Notes: generated by a model from the sequence alone, not told the origin. Counted from the first letter of the stretch, positions 7,702-15,629 are shown. The stretch: DNA of 16,604 bases from M55B174 sp964618065 (GCA_964618065.1 CAZTZK010000030.1:1-16604), one strand, 5' to 3'. Made by a program: numbers and translations.

Positions 7702-9360
7702 TTAATTTTCTTCAGTTGCAATTTTTGTTAGCTCCTCCAGCGTTGAGTAGCTAGTAGCAATTAAGATTTTATCAGCAAGAATTGAGTAATCAATTGAAAG
7801 ATTTTTAGATTTGCTTAAACTGATAAAGCGTCCGTTGGGAAATTTAGAACTGTCGTAAAAATGAAAACCTTCAGGGTTGTCTGGATCTTCTGTCGTTTCT
7901 CCTAATAATAAAGGATTTAAATCTCCTACTAATGTGTTCTCCCATTCTAGCATTTGAGATTTAATTATTTCTGGAGAATCGGTGGTTGCTAAAACTAAAC
8001 TCATCTTTATTATTTCTCCTTCTTCCATTGCTAATAGAGCAAAAAGAGTATCCTCTTTAGCTATTTCTATGGGGATAACTATTCCAAGGGCCTCTTTTAA
8101 TTGAGTTAGATTTATTTCTTTTTTTTCTAGAGTAGGAATTAATTGGATTAAATTGCCCCCGATAATTTCTGAAGTTTTCAATTCCGCAATCTTTGAACTT
8201 AATTCTTCAAGAGTTAAAAGTTCTATCTCTTTTGACTCAGTAGCTATTTTTAGTTGATTTTCTTCCTCTTTGTTCTGTATGCCACTTGTCTCTGTTTGTA
8301 TTTGATCGGTTGCTTCTTCCTGGCTAACCGGTTTAATCTCCATTTTAAATGCTTCCGCTTCTTCTTCTGCAATTTTTTTCTGTTTTGAAAAACTGAGATA
8401 ATAAAAGAGCCCAACCCCGATTAACAAGGTAATAAACACTAGGCTCCCTATAAGAATGACTTTATTTAATTTCGGCTTATTATTACCTGAGTTTGGAGAC
8501 GTTGCCAAATTGTTATTTGCAATGCTGCGAATATCTCTTGTATTTTTCTTAGAAGAATCGTTTTCTTGAGCACTTGAAGCAAGATTTAAATTTGAGATTG
8601 GCTTTGGAGGATTTATTTGATTTTTTCCGGTGGAAGATTGCTGCGGACTTTTTAATTGTTCAGAGGAATTAGTTGAAGAGTTGGATATTTTAATGGTGTG
8701 CGATTCTTCTTGAGTATTTTTTTCTTTTGATGTTTCCTCGTTTTCCTTTTCTTTTTCTTGAGTTGTTTTTTCAGGAACTGTTTCCTGGGTTGTGTCCGTC
8801 TGCTTTTGATTTAACTCGGAAAATTCTTTTTCTAATTCTTCCGATTTTATTTCAGGAGTGGAGGGGGAGGATTGTTTATTTTCGTCTAAATTATTTATTC
8901 CATCGCTAGATTTATCTTCTTGATTGGAAACCGGCTTAGGAACAGGTGGAGCATTATTAGAATCGGTTTTTTCCTCTGGAGCATTATCTTTTGATAATTC
9001 TGGTTTTAAAATATTGAAATCTAAAGGTCCTGTTGCCTTATCGTCAGAATTATTTTCTTTCGTTTCTGTTTGTTTTTCATCTTCACTAACTTGAGAATTC
9101 TCGTCTTTTTCTTTTTTAGGATTGTCTTTTGGTATTTCTGATAGAGTTTTTTCTTCAGCCTCATCTTCGTTAGTTGAGCTATCAACGATAGGGACAGGAA
9201 CTGGTTCAGAACCCTCTTGGGGTAGATTATCAGGAGGGGGAGTTTTTTTGGGTATTTTAGATTGACCCAGGTTAGTAGAATCATTAAGATCACTCCCAGA
9301 TTTATCCTCTTGATTTGTTAAATCTGTTAGGCTGGTTTTTATTGTTGTTTTATCTTCCAT
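7702..9360 (-). CDS. Single-pass membrane protein with a long acidic disordered N-terminal region
   Basis: The 552-residue product has three parts. Residues 1 to about 290 are low-complexity, rich in Glu, Asp, Ser, Asn, Thr, Lys, Pro and Gln, and probably disordered. The motif NQEDKS occurs twice there (about residues 16-21 and 145-150). Residues 301-322 form one strongly hydrophobic helix. After a charged linker, residues about 375-552 look folded, with an alpha/beta-like pattern and a segment (SIDYSILADKILIATS) reminiscent of DUF3352-type proteins; this resemblance is from memory and weak. No catalytic motif is visible. By analogy with type II topology, the acidic part would be cytoplasmic and the C-terminal domain outside, but both helix flanks are basic, so orientation is uncertain. 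It lies 65 bp downstream of pnp on the same strand with no terminator between them, so cotranscription with rpsO-pnp is likely. No Shine-Dalgarno precedes its ATG; the upstream sequence is almost pure A/T. Function unknown. Confidence 0.9.
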   Translation of the reverse strand: MEDKTTIKTSLTDLTNQEDKSGSDLNDSTNLGQSKIPKKTPPPDNLPQEGSEPVPVPIVDSSTNEDEAEEKTLSEIPKDNPKKEKDENSQVSEDEKQTETKENNSDDKATGPLDFNILKPELSKDNAPEEKTDSNNAPPVPKPVSNQEDKSSDGINNLDENKQSSPSTPEIKSEELEKEFSELNQKQTDTTQETVPEKTTQEKEKENEETSKEKNTQEESHTIKISNSSTNSSEQLKSPQQSSTGKNQINPPKPISNLNLASSAQENDSSKKNTRDIRSIANNNLATSPNSGNNKPKLNKVILIGSLVFITLLIGVGLFYYLSFSKQKKIAEEEAEAFKMEIKPVSQEEATDQIQTETSGIQNKEEENQLKIATESKEIELLTLEELSSKIAELKTSEIIGGNLIQLIPTLEKKEINLTQLKEALGIVIPIEIAKEDTLFALLAMEEGEIIKMSLVLATTDSPEIIKSQMLEWENTLVGDLNPLLLGETTEDPDNPEGFHFYDSSKFPNGRFISLSKSKNLSIDYSILADKILIATSYSTLEELTKIATEEN

Positions 9361-9425
9361 TTTTTATTTTTTGTTTTTATTTAAAAGAAATTTTTAAGAA
9401 TAGATTTGTTTTGTCTAGTCTTAAT

Positions 9426-11546
9426 TTATTTTTCTTTTCCAAGAAATCCTAAATTGTATCTTCCCATTTTATCAATCTCATCAATTCTTATTTTAACCTT
9501 ATCTCCAATATTTACAACATCAGAAACTCTATCTACCCGTTTGCCTCTTCCCAATTTAGAAATATGGACCAAGCCTTCTTGTTTAGGTAAAAATTCTACG
9601 AAAGCTCCAAAATCCAAAACTCGGGTTACTTTACCTATGTATTTTTCACCCACTTCAGGAACTTTTATAATTAATTCTATTCTATCAATAGCTTTCTTCA
9701 TAGCTTCCTTATCTTTAGATGTAACATAGATAGTACCGTCATCTTCAATATCAATTTGAACTTTTGTTTCTGCGATTATTGTGTTGATTACCTTACCTCC
9801 GGGACCTATTACGTCTCTAATTTTATCAGGATCAATTTTTATCTGTTTGATTCTAGGAGCGTGAGGAGACATTTTTTCTCTGGGTTTTTCAATAACAGCT
9901 AACATTTTTTTCAAAATATCCATTCGTCCCTTTTGAGCAGCCTTTAAAGCATCTTTTAAAATTGCCAAAGAAAGACCCTTTACTTTTATATCCATTTGCA
10001 GAGCTGTAATTCCCTTTTTTGTTCCAGCTACTTTAAAATCCATATGACCGGCGAAATCTTCATTAGCACACAAATCTGTTAAGACTTGGTAATTATTATT
10101 TTCTTTATCAATGATTAGTCCCATAGCTACTCCAGATACAGGTCTTTTGATGGGAACTCCGGCATCCATTAATGCCAAAGTGCTGCCGCAAACACTTGCC
10201 ATTGAAGTTGAGCCGTCAGATCCCATAATTTCAGTTTGCATAACCATAGCATAAGGAAATTTTTCTTTAGTTGGGATAACTGGCTCTAAAGCTTTTTCTC
10301 CTAAAGCTCCGTGTCCTATTTCTCTACGACCTGGTCCTCTCATAAAACCACATTCTCCTGTGCTGTAAGGGGGAAAACTATAATAGTGGAGATATCTTTT
10401 CTTGGCGTCTATTTCGTCAGTCATGCCGTCCAAAGTTAATTCGCTATCAGGAGACCCTAAAGTTGTTACTGTAAGAGCTTGGGTTTCTCCTCTTTCAAAT
10501 AAAGCTGAACCGTGAGTATAGGGGAGGGTAGCAACTTCAATATTTAAAGGCCTAACTTTATCCATAGCTCTTGCTCCCAATCTTTTTTTATTCTCTAAAA
10601 TATTTTTTTGGATTATTTCTTTATGAATTTCATCAAGCGCTTCATTTATTTGGGCTTCTTGTTCCGGATTTTCTTCACTTTTTTCTTTAATAATCTTTTC
10701 CTTTAGCTCTTTAATATTTTTCTCGTAATCTTTTTTATCTTTATAGCCATCAAAAATCTTTTGAAAATCTTGCTGAGCTTCTTTCTCCAAAGTTTCTTTT
10801 AGTTGGGGATCAACTGTAAAGAATTGAATTTCTGCTTTAGGCTTACCTTCATTTTTTCTGATTTCAGCTAAAGCTTTAGAAGTCTTTTTGTTTATTTTTT
10901 GACCAAGAGTAAGCGCTTTCAAAATTTGTTCTTCTTCAATTTCTAATGCCCCAGCTTCTACCATGGCGATATTTTCATTTACTCCGGTTATAAAAATATT
11001 CAAGTCTCCTTTTTCTTGTTCTTCAAGGGAAGGATTGATAATCATCCTGTTTCCTATCTTACCAATATGAACTACGGCTAAAGGACCCTCAAATGGAATG
11101 TCAGAAGCTTCTAAAGCAGCAGAAGCAGCTAAAACAGCAAGCGGACGAGGATCATTTACGGAATCAAAACTTAAAACAGTAATAACTATTTGAACATCAT
11201 TTTTCATGCCTTTAGGAAAAAGAGGGCGGATACTTCTGTCTATTATACGCCCAGCGAGAACTGCTTCATCAGTTGGTCTTCCTTTTCTTTTCATAAAACG
11301 AGAGCCACGAATTCTTCCGGCAGCCCAATAATTTTCTTCGTATTCTACAAAAAGAGGGAAATAATCAATTTCTTCATTGGGTTTTGTATTCATAGTAGCT
11401 GTTCCTAGCACGACAGTCTCTCCCATTTTTACTAAGGCTGAACCATTAGCTTGCTTGGCTAAACGGTTTAAAGTAATTTCAGCTGTTTTTCCACCGAATT
11501 CTATACGATAATTTTTTTCTTTTTCTTGCGGATTATTTTTTTCCAT
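9426..11546 (-). CDS. pnp: Polyribonucleotide nucleotidyltransferase (PNPase)
   Basis: Phosphorolytic 3'-to-5' exoribonuclease that degrades RNA using inorganic phosphate, releasing nucleoside diphosphates; family members act as ring-shaped trimers. The 706-residue length is typical. Domains in order: first RNase PH-like core, helical linker (about 240-320, very Lys/Glu rich), second catalytic RNase PH core, KH domain (about 560-620, with the GPGGK loop) and S1 domain (about 630-700). Metal-site residues equivalent to E. coli D486, D492 and K494 are D497, D503 and K505 (NED...MDFK). The phosphate-binding GSTSMASVCG segment is present. The FFRR loop of E. coli is replaced by RFMKRKGRP. The ATG at 11546 lies 2 nt after the rpsO stop codon, so translational coupling is likely; there is no Shine-Dalgarno. 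It is expressed from the rpsO promoter and leader upstream. Confidence 0.98.
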   Translation of the reverse strand: MEKNNPQEKEKNYRIEFGGKTAEITLNRLAKQANGSALVKMGETVVLGTATMNTKPNEEIDYFPLFVEYEENYWAAGRIRGSRFMKRKGRPTDEAVLAGRIIDRSIRPLFPKGMKNDVQIVITVLSFDSVNDPRPLAVLAASAALEASDIPFEGPLAVVHIGKIGNRMIINPSLEEQEKGDLNIFITGVNENIAMVEAGALEIEEEQILKALTLGQKINKKTSKALAEIRKNEGKPKAEIQFFTVDPQLKETLEKEAQQDFQKIFDGYKDKKDYEKNIKELKEKIIKEKSEENPEQEAQINEALDEIHKEIIQKNILENKKRLGARAMDKVRPLNIEVATLPYTHGSALFERGETQALTVTTLGSPDSELTLDGMTDEIDAKKRYLHYYSFPPYSTGECGFMRGPGRREIGHGALGEKALEPVIPTKEKFPYAMVMQTEIMGSDGSTSMASVCGSTLALMDAGVPIKRPVSGVAMGLIIDKENNNYQVLTDLCANEDFAGHMDFKVAGTKKGITALQMDIKVKGLSLAILKDALKAAQKGRMDILKKMLAVIEKPREKMSPHAPRIKQIKIDPDKIRDVIGPGGKVINTIIAETKVQIDIEDDGTIYVTSKDKEAMKKAIDRIELIIKVPEVGEKYIGKVTRVLDFGAFVEFLPKQEGLVHISKLGRGKRVDRVSDVVNIGDKVKIRIDEIDKMGRYNLGFLGKEK

Positions 11547-11548
11547 GT

Positions 11549-11815
11549 TTAGGCTTTAAATTTATATTTCTTAGCGAGTTTATCTAATAATTTGCTATCA
11601 TTTTTTTTAAGATAGTTAGCTAGTTTTTTTCTTTTAGCTACCATTTGTAAAAGGCCTCGACGAGAATGGTTATCTTTCTGGTTCGTCTTTAAATGAAGAG
11701 AAAGCTTATTAATTTTTGCACTTAAAAGGGATATCTGCACCCCGGCTGATCCAGTATCTTTTTTATGAGCTTGACTGGTTTTAATTATTCTGGTTTTAGC
11801 TCCTTTTTTTAGCAT
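11549..11815 (-). CDS. rpsO: 30S ribosomal protein S15
   Basis: Small-subunit protein that binds the central domain of 16S rRNA early in 30S assembly. The 88-residue length is exactly that expected. Diagnostic segments are DTGSAGVQI (about residues 21-29) and HSRRGLLQMVAKRKKLANYL (about 50-69), which carry the rRNA-binding H..DTGS and HSRRGL motifs. The N-terminus begins MLKKGAKTR. No Shine-Dalgarno precedes the ATG at 11815. The gene overlaps nothing and is followed 2 nt later by pnp, the classic rpsO-pnp arrangement. In other bacteria S15 represses its own mRNA through a leader RNA structure. Here the leader carries a terminator-like hairpin (11878-11925) that could serve such control, but no direct rRNA mimic was identified. 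Confidence 0.98.
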   Translation of the reverse strand: MLKKGAKTRIIKTSQAHKKDTGSAGVQISLLSAKINKLSLHLKTNQKDNHSRRGLLQMVAKRKKLANYLKKNDSKLLDKLAKKYKFKA

Positions 11816-11877
11816 TGATTTAAAATTTAATTATGAATTTATAAACTGAAAATAAAATTTATAGGTCTTTTTACTGT

Positions 11878-11925
11878 AAAAAAAACAATACAACAATAAA
11901 TACCCTGTTTTTAGGGGTATTGTTT
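11878..11925 (-). promoter_or_regulatory. rpsO-pnp leader hairpin with U8 tract, candidate attenuator
   Basis: On the minus strand AAACAATAC (11925 to 11917) pairs perfectly with GTATTGTTT (11891 to 11883), and the last bases run straight into T8 (11885 to 11878), the form of an intrinsic terminator. An alternative 7-bp stem AATACCC / GGGTATT (11921-11915 with 11905-11899, 9-nt loop) shares the bases 11917-11921, so the two stems exclude each other. The predicted rpsO promoter lies upstream at 11935-11963, so the hairpin is in the rpsO 5' leader, beginning only a few nucleotides after the expected transcription start near 11928. It could alternatively terminate read-through from uvrD. Which role dominates cannot be told from sequence. 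Confidence 0.6.
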
Positions 11926-11934
11926 AGCTTTTTG

Positions 11935-11963
11935 AGTATAGCCTAGAAATTTAGACTTGGCAA
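11935..11963 (-). promoter_or_regulatory. rpsO-pnp promoter (sigma-70 type)
   Basis: On the minus strand a -35 box TTGCCA (11963 to 11958) is followed by exactly 17 bp and a -10 box TATACT (11940 to 11935). The tract directly upstream (11964-11992) is almost pure A/T and could act as an UP element for the alpha subunit. The predicted start is near 11928, giving a leader of about 113 nt. It should drive rpsO, pnp and probably the membrane-protein gene. Confidence 0.7.
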
Positions 11964-11999
11964 CTTTAATTAATCTTTAATTAATTTAATTATTGCCAA
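11957..11999. repeat. Inverted repeat spanning the uvrD stop and the rpsO -35 box
   Basis: TTGGCAA (11957-11963) and TTGCCAA (11993-11999) are exact reverse complements separated by 29 bp of AT-rich DNA. One arm contains the last two codons of uvrD (Trp, Gln); the other contains the rpsO -35 box. As RNA it gives a 7-bp stem without a U-tract, so it is a poor terminator. As DNA it could be an operator, or chance. Confidence 0.55.
11964..11985. repeat. Two tandem copies of an 11-bp AT-rich unit
   Basis: CTTTAATTAAT occurs twice head to tail (11964-11974 and 11975-11985), directly upstream of the rpsO -35 box on the minus strand. Position and composition fit an UP element. The 11-bp period would place both units on the same face of the helix. 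Confidence 0.7.
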
Positions 12000-14032
12000 A
12001 AAATACTTCGCTTTTCATAAAAATCGGAATCGGTTTCGGGATAATCAAAATACTCATTTTCTTGAGGAGCGCTGATTTGTTTATCTAGAAGTTTGTTTGG
12101 GATGTCTTCAATAAAGCGAGACTTCTTGCTACTTATTATTTGGCCGAAAATGCGACGATTTCTAGCGTGAATCAACCATAATTTTTTCATAGCCCTGGTA
12201 ATTCCTACATAGCAAAGCCGACGCTCTTCCTCCATTTCTTTCGGGTCCTCTAAAGAGCGAGAATGTGGTAAAAGTCCTTCTTCGGCGCCAACAATAAATA
12301 CATATTTAAACTCTAGTCCTTTAGCTGAATGAAGAGTCATTAAAGAAACAACGTTTTTCTTTTGAGAAGGATTTTCTTCACTGGTAGCTAAACTAACTTC
12401 CTCTAAAAAAATAGGTAAGGATTCCTGGGCTTTTGCCTGTTCATATTTTTCCGCTACAGATAATAATTCCATTACATTCTCAAGACGGTTTTGACCTTCT
12501 TCTCCTGCTGACAAAAGATAATCTTTATATCCACTTCTTTCTAGAACGGAAGCAATCAGTTCTTTTAGAGTGAGATTTTGACTTTTCTTTTTTATCTCTT
12601 TGATTAGTTTTGCAAAATTGGAAAGCTGTTTAATTTTAGTTTTGGAGAAAGAATAACTGGCCGGTTTTTTCTCGGCGTTTTCAATAATTTCTAAAAAATC
12701 TTTGTTTTTTCTTTTTGAATAGGCGATTATTTTCTCTAAAGTTTTCTTTCCAATAGATCGCCGAGGTACGTTTATAATTCTCTCTAAACTGAGTAAATCT
12801 TGAGAATTGCTGGCTATTTTTAAATAAGCAAGTATGTCTTTTACTTCTGCTCTTTCGTAAAATTTTATTCCTCCAACGATACAATAAGGTAAATTTTGTT
12901 TAACAAATTGTTCTTCTATTGCTCGGGATTGGCTATTTATGCGATATAAAATTGCAAAATTTTGGTAGGATTCTCCTTTTTCAACTAAGTGACTAATTTC
13001 TTCAATAATGTACTGAGCTTCTTCCTCTTCATTGGCGACCTCTCTTTCCACGATTGGATAGCCGGAAGGATTTTGAGTCCAAAGTTTTTTAAATTTTTGA
13101 CGAGGATTTTTATCAATAATATGCTGAGCTACAGTAATAATATTTTTAGTGCTTCTATAATTTTGTTCTAGAAGAATAATTTTAGCTTCCGGATAGTCTT
13201 TTTCAAAATTTAGAATATTCCCAATATTAGCTCCCCGCCAAGCATAAATACTCTGGTAATCATCTCCTACTGCAAAAATATTTCTTCTTTTAGCAGCCAA
13301 GAGTTTTATCAATTGATATTGAGCTTGATTAGTATCTTGGTATTCATCAACTAAAACATAGGGATAACGGTCGCGGTATTTTTCCAGAATTGATTGATTC
13401 TCTTGCCAGATTTTAACTACGTGCGCAATGATATCATCAAAATCAACAGCATTATTTTTTAGAAGTTCTTTTTGGTAAAATTTATAGACATCAGCTGTCT
13501 TTTCATCAAAATAATTTTCAGTTTCTAATTCAAACTGACGAGGGGGGATAAGATCATTTTTTAGGCTGGAAATTTTAGAATGGACTGCTTGAGGGCTAAG
13601 CCTTTCAGGGCTTAATCCTAAATACTTGATAATTTTTTTTATTAAGGATAATTGATCGTTACTGTCTAGAACACTGAAATTTTTTGCTAAACCGGCTTTT
13701 TCAAAATTTTCTCTGAGAGCTGTTAAGCAAAAAAAATGAAAAGTTCCAATCAGAGGAAAATTATAAAGATGTTGGGGCATCCAACTAGCTGGCTGTTTGA
13801 GTAAGTCACCAATTAGATTCCCGACTCTTTCTCTCATTTCAACAGCTGCCTTGTTGGTAAAAGTTACTGCTAAAATATTAGCTGGAGGAATATCTTGCTG
13901 AATTAAATTGGCTATTCTGTAAGTAAGGGTTTTTGTTTTTCCTGATCCGGCCCCGGCTAAAACTAGTACCGGTCCTTTAATTTGAGAAGCAGCTTCTCGT
14001 TGTTTAGGATTTAAATCATTCAAAGAAGGCAT
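11990..14032 (-). CDS. uvrD: UvrD/PcrA-type superfamily 1A DNA helicase
   Basis: ATP-dependent 3'-to-5' DNA helicase of the UvrD/PcrA/Rep group, acting in excision repair and removal of obstacles to replication. The 680 residues contain all expected motifs in order: the Q motif (LNPKQREA, 7-14), Walker A AGAGSGKT (26-33), motif Ia (TFTNKAA), motif II VDEYQDT with D229 and E230, motif III GDDYQSIYAWRGAN, motif IV QNYRST, motif V TLHSAKGLEF, and motif VI YVGITRA near residue 610. The tail after motif VI is short and acidic; the Tudor-like module that PcrA and UvrD use to contact RNA polymerase is not visible. The ATG at 14032 fits the family start (MPSLNDLNPKQ). No clear Shine-Dalgarno is present. 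The gene is divergent from the L,D-transpeptidase gene. The symbol is by family; pcrA would be equally defensible. Confidence 0.95.
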   Translation of the reverse strand: MPSLNDLNPKQREAASQIKGPVLVLAGAGSGKTKTLTYRIANLIQQDIPPANILAVTFTNKAAVEMRERVGNLIGDLLKQPASWMPQHLYNFPLIGTFHFFCLTALRENFEKAGLAKNFSVLDSNDQLSLIKKIIKYLGLSPERLSPQAVHSKISSLKNDLIPPRQFELETENYFDEKTADVYKFYQKELLKNNAVDFDDIIAHVVKIWQENQSILEKYRDRYPYVLVDEYQDTNQAQYQLIKLLAAKRRNIFAVGDDYQSIYAWRGANIGNILNFEKDYPEAKIILLEQNYRSTKNIITVAQHIIDKNPRQKFKKLWTQNPSGYPIVEREVANEEEEAQYIIEEISHLVEKGESYQNFAILYRINSQSRAIEEQFVKQNLPYCIVGGIKFYERAEVKDILAYLKIASNSQDLLSLERIINVPRRSIGKKTLEKIIAYSKRKNKDFLEIIENAEKKPASYSFSKTKIKQLSNFAKLIKEIKKKSQNLTLKELIASVLERSGYKDYLLSAGEEGQNRLENVMELLSVAEKYEQAKAQESLPIFLEEVSLATSEENPSQKKNVVSLMTLHSAKGLEFKYVFIVGAEEGLLPHSRSLEDPKEMEEERRLCYVGITRAMKKLWLIHARNRRIFGQIISSKKSRFIEDIPNKLLDKQISAPQENEYFDYPETDSDFYEKRSIFWQ

Positions 14033-14101
14033 TTTTGCTTTTTATTTCTCTAAAATTATTGTATAAAGAAGAATAGGAGATTAGAGGATAAGAATCAAGA
14101 G
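14033..14101. promoter_or_regulatory. Divergent intergenic region with shared -10-like sequence
   Basis: The 69 bp between the two divergent genes hold TTGTATAAA (14059-14067), which reads TATAAA on the plus strand and TATACAA on the minus strand, so one site could provide -10 boxes for both genes. No convincing -35 box is found at 16-18 bp for either direction. AGAGGA (14083-14088) is a weak, distant ribosome binding site, 13 nt before the ATG at 14102. Confidence 0.3.
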
Positions 14102-15520
14102 ATGAAAAAAATAAAAAGTAAAAAAAATAAAATAAGGTCTTTTATTTCCTGGTTTTTTTACGCTTCTATCTGTTTGGTACTAGCGATTTTTTGGTTTTTA
14201 ACTCTTTCTTCGGGTAAGGTCAAGGGGCTTACTCCTAAAGTTGATTTTCAAATTTCGGATTTTGTAAATCCCGATAGTGAGATAAAAGTTCGTTTTAGTC
14301 AGGCAGTCAGAAAAGAAACAATAGAGGATAGTTTCAAGGTGACGCCTACTCTAGAAGGTAGTTTTGTTTGGGATGCTGATTTAGCGGGGTTTAGTTTTAT
14401 TCCTCAAGGGATTATGGAGGCCGGTCAAAAATATTTATTAGCTCTCCAAGGAGAAAATTTATTCCGAGTTTCTTTTAGGGCAAGTAAAGAATTTAAAATA
14501 AAGGAAGATCCAAAAATAGTAAGGATCTCTCCTTTTAAAGGACAGGGGGTTAAAATAGATGAAAAAATTTTTATAGAGTTTAATGAACCTTTAGAAAAAT
14601 ACTCTTTAGATTTTAAAGTAGAGCCTGATTTCAAGTTTCAGGTTATTACTGATGAAGAGAAAAAAGAATTTGTGCTTGATCCCGAAGTTAATCTGGAAAA
14701 GGATCAAACCTATAAGGTGGAAGTTTACTGTCGTTATTTAGCGGATAAGAAAAATGTAGAAGCAGAAAAAATAAAGGAATTTACCTTCTCTACTTTAAAA
14801 CCTCTGGAGCTTTTGAGCAGTTATCCAAAAAATGAATCTCTGGATATTGCGACTAATCAGAAAATTACTTTTAGTTTTAGCAAACCGGTTGACTTAGAAA
14901 GTTTTAGAGAGTCTTTTGAAATTACTCCTGAATTTCTTTATAAGATTCAGCCTAGCGTTAATGGCTGTTCTTTGGTAATCTATCCTAATTTTGCTGAAGA
15001 TACTGATTATACTTTGCTTTTAAAAGGAGGGATTCATGGGAAAGATGGTAGTTATATGGAAAAAGAGCAAATTGTTAAATTAAAAACCGGAAATGCTAGT
15101 GGGATTATAAAAGACGAAAGAAAATCTACAGAAAATCCGGCTATTCAGGACGGTAAATATATTGATATCAACCTCTCTTTGCAGTTAATGGGAATCTATA
15201 GCGATGGAATTCATCTGGGTACTTTTAAAATCTCTAGTGGCAAAAGTGGGATGAGGACACCAACCGGAACTTATCAAGTTCTGCGTAAGGAAAGAAATCA
15301 TTGGTCCCATAAATATAAACTCTGGATGCCCTATTCTCTACAATTTACCGGTGCCGGCCATTATATTCATGAATTACCTTATTGGCCGAGTGGGTATAGA
15401 GAGGGAACCAACCATTTGGGTATTCCTGTAAGTCATGGCTGTGTCCGCTTGGGTGTTGGTTCTGCTGAAACAGTTTTTAATTTTGTGGACATCAGAACTC
15501 CCATTGTAATTCATTATTAG
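14102..15520 (+). CDS. Membrane-anchored L,D-transpeptidase (YkuD) with Ig-like domains
   Basis: Predicted cell-wall enzyme that forms 3-3 peptidoglycan cross-links or attaches proteins to the wall. The 472 residues begin with a very basic segment and a signal-anchor helix (about 14-35), so the rest is extracellular. Three repeated beta-rich modules follow (about 44-135, 136-232, 233-328). Each has the pattern of SbsA/Big_5 Ig-like domains: an IxPxxG-like opening, a strand ending in F.F..P, and T/D.Y.L/V..G closing strands. The C-terminal YkuD domain (about 350-472) has the invariant H423 and the SHGCVR motif at residues 444-449, with C447 as nucleophile. All key catalytic residues are intact. 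The gene is probably transcribed alone; no terminator is obvious after its TAG. The exact substrate is not deducible from sequence. Confidence 0.93.
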   Translation: MKKIKSKKNKIRSFISWFFYASICLVLAIFWFLTLSSGKVKGLTPKVDFQISDFVNPDSEIKVRFSQAVRKETIEDSFKVTPTLEGSFVWDADLAGFSFIPQGIMEAGQKYLLALQGENLFRVSFRASKEFKIKEDPKIVRISPFKGQGVKIDEKIFIEFNEPLEKYSLDFKVEPDFKFQVITDEEKKEFVLDPEVNLEKDQTYKVEVYCRYLADKKNVEAEKIKEFTFSTLKPLELLSSYPKNESLDIATNQKITFSFSKPVDLESFRESFEITPEFLYKIQPSVNGCSLVIYPNFAEDTDYTLLLKGGIHGKDGSYMEKEQIVKLKTGNASGIIKDERKSTENPAIQDGKYIDINLSLQLMGIYSDGIHLGTFKISSGKSGMRTPTGTYQVLRKERNHWSHKYKLWMPYSLQFTGAGHYIHELPYWPSGYREGTNHLGIPVSHGCVRLGVGSAETVFNFVDIRTPIVIHY

Positions 15521-15629
15521 TAATAAATTAGAATCTCAAAAATTATGAGTCCAAGTTGTAAAAAAGCCGGAAAGTTTTTTGAGTGCAGTTAAAGAAGGTA
15601 AAGTAAGATTTGAAAATGGCGCTGATTTA

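Noticed and set aside
15535..15583. CTCAAAAA / TTTTTGAG inverted repeat after the L,D-transpeptidase gene
   Set aside because: The stem is AT-rich with a 33-nt loop and no T-tract after it, so it is not a convincing terminator.
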